Positions 34,314 through 35,767 of a DNA stretch of 35,767 nt are shown piece by piece (within the stretch, counting starts at the first letter, position 1; every line of letters begins with the position of its first letter). Source of the DNA: JBCDJG01 sp038748065 (GTDB lineage: Bacteria; Pseudomonadota; Gammaproteobacteria; Pseudomonadales; Halieaceae); the NCBI GenBank assembly GCA_038748065.1, contig JBCDJG010000052.1, forward strand, positions 1-35,767, given 5' to 3'. Made by a program: the position numbers and the translations under genes. The notes under the pieces were generated by a model. That model was not told the origin of the DNA and made no database searches. It saw only the letters and a list, made by a program, of their open reading frames with translations.

Positions 34314-35767
<1,454 letters not shown>

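Overview
The window looks like ordinary chromosome of a marine gammaproteobacterium. The order xerD–dsbC–(alaC)–hom–thrC–recJ followed by prfB–lysS, and divergent xseA/guaB, is the core arrangement seen in Pseudomonas relatives. Moderately high GC, GTG/TTG starts, class D-type sortase, paired acyl-CoA dehydrogenases and arsenosugar genes would fit the Halieaceae/OM60-NOR5 group; that placement is inference, not a database result.

Layout. 1-210: C-terminal end of an ISL3-type transposase and an inverted-repeat junction abutting a tRNA-Arg(CCT) gene. 360-965: a small heat-shock protein gene with a heat-shock-type promoter and an Anr/FNR-type box, closed by a strong terminator. 994-5298: a soluble lytic transglycosylase, then an ArsS-type radical SAM gene and two glycosyltransferase-family genes, a likely arsenosugar cluster. 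5300-6692: a conserved hypothetical, an AT-rich gap, and divergent SUI1/yciH and slyX. 6711-14633: a catabolic-looking block with two acyl-CoA dehydrogenases (the second lacking a visible catalytic base), a YtcJ-type amidohydrolase, an unknown protein, an epoxide hydrolase and an SRPBCC-SDR fusion. 14813-16319: a broken DUF1127-like small gene, a sortase and its probable single substrate, then a terminator. 16381-24200: xerD, dsbC, alaC, hom, thrC, recJ. 24286-28778: an ArsP/YraQ-type permease with a cysteine-rich N-terminus, prfB with its programmed +1 frameshift, lysS and a small lipoprotein. 28729-32866: a signalling block (sensor kinase, single-domain response regulator, REC-cyclase) divergent from a Crp-family regulator. 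32838-35767: xseA and divergent guaB, cut by the right edge.

Three points stand out. First, a self-contained sortase/substrate pair in a Gram-negative, with an LPXTA-like (MPTTAS) sorting signal. Second, a REC-cyclase whose substrate-specifying position is Glu rather than Lys, next to a Crp homologue that keeps CRP-type DNA-contact residues but has Leu where CRP contacts adenine, which raises the possibility of a non-cAMP (perhaps cGMP) circuit. Third, arsenosugar-type genes plus an ArsP-like permease in one neighbourhood.
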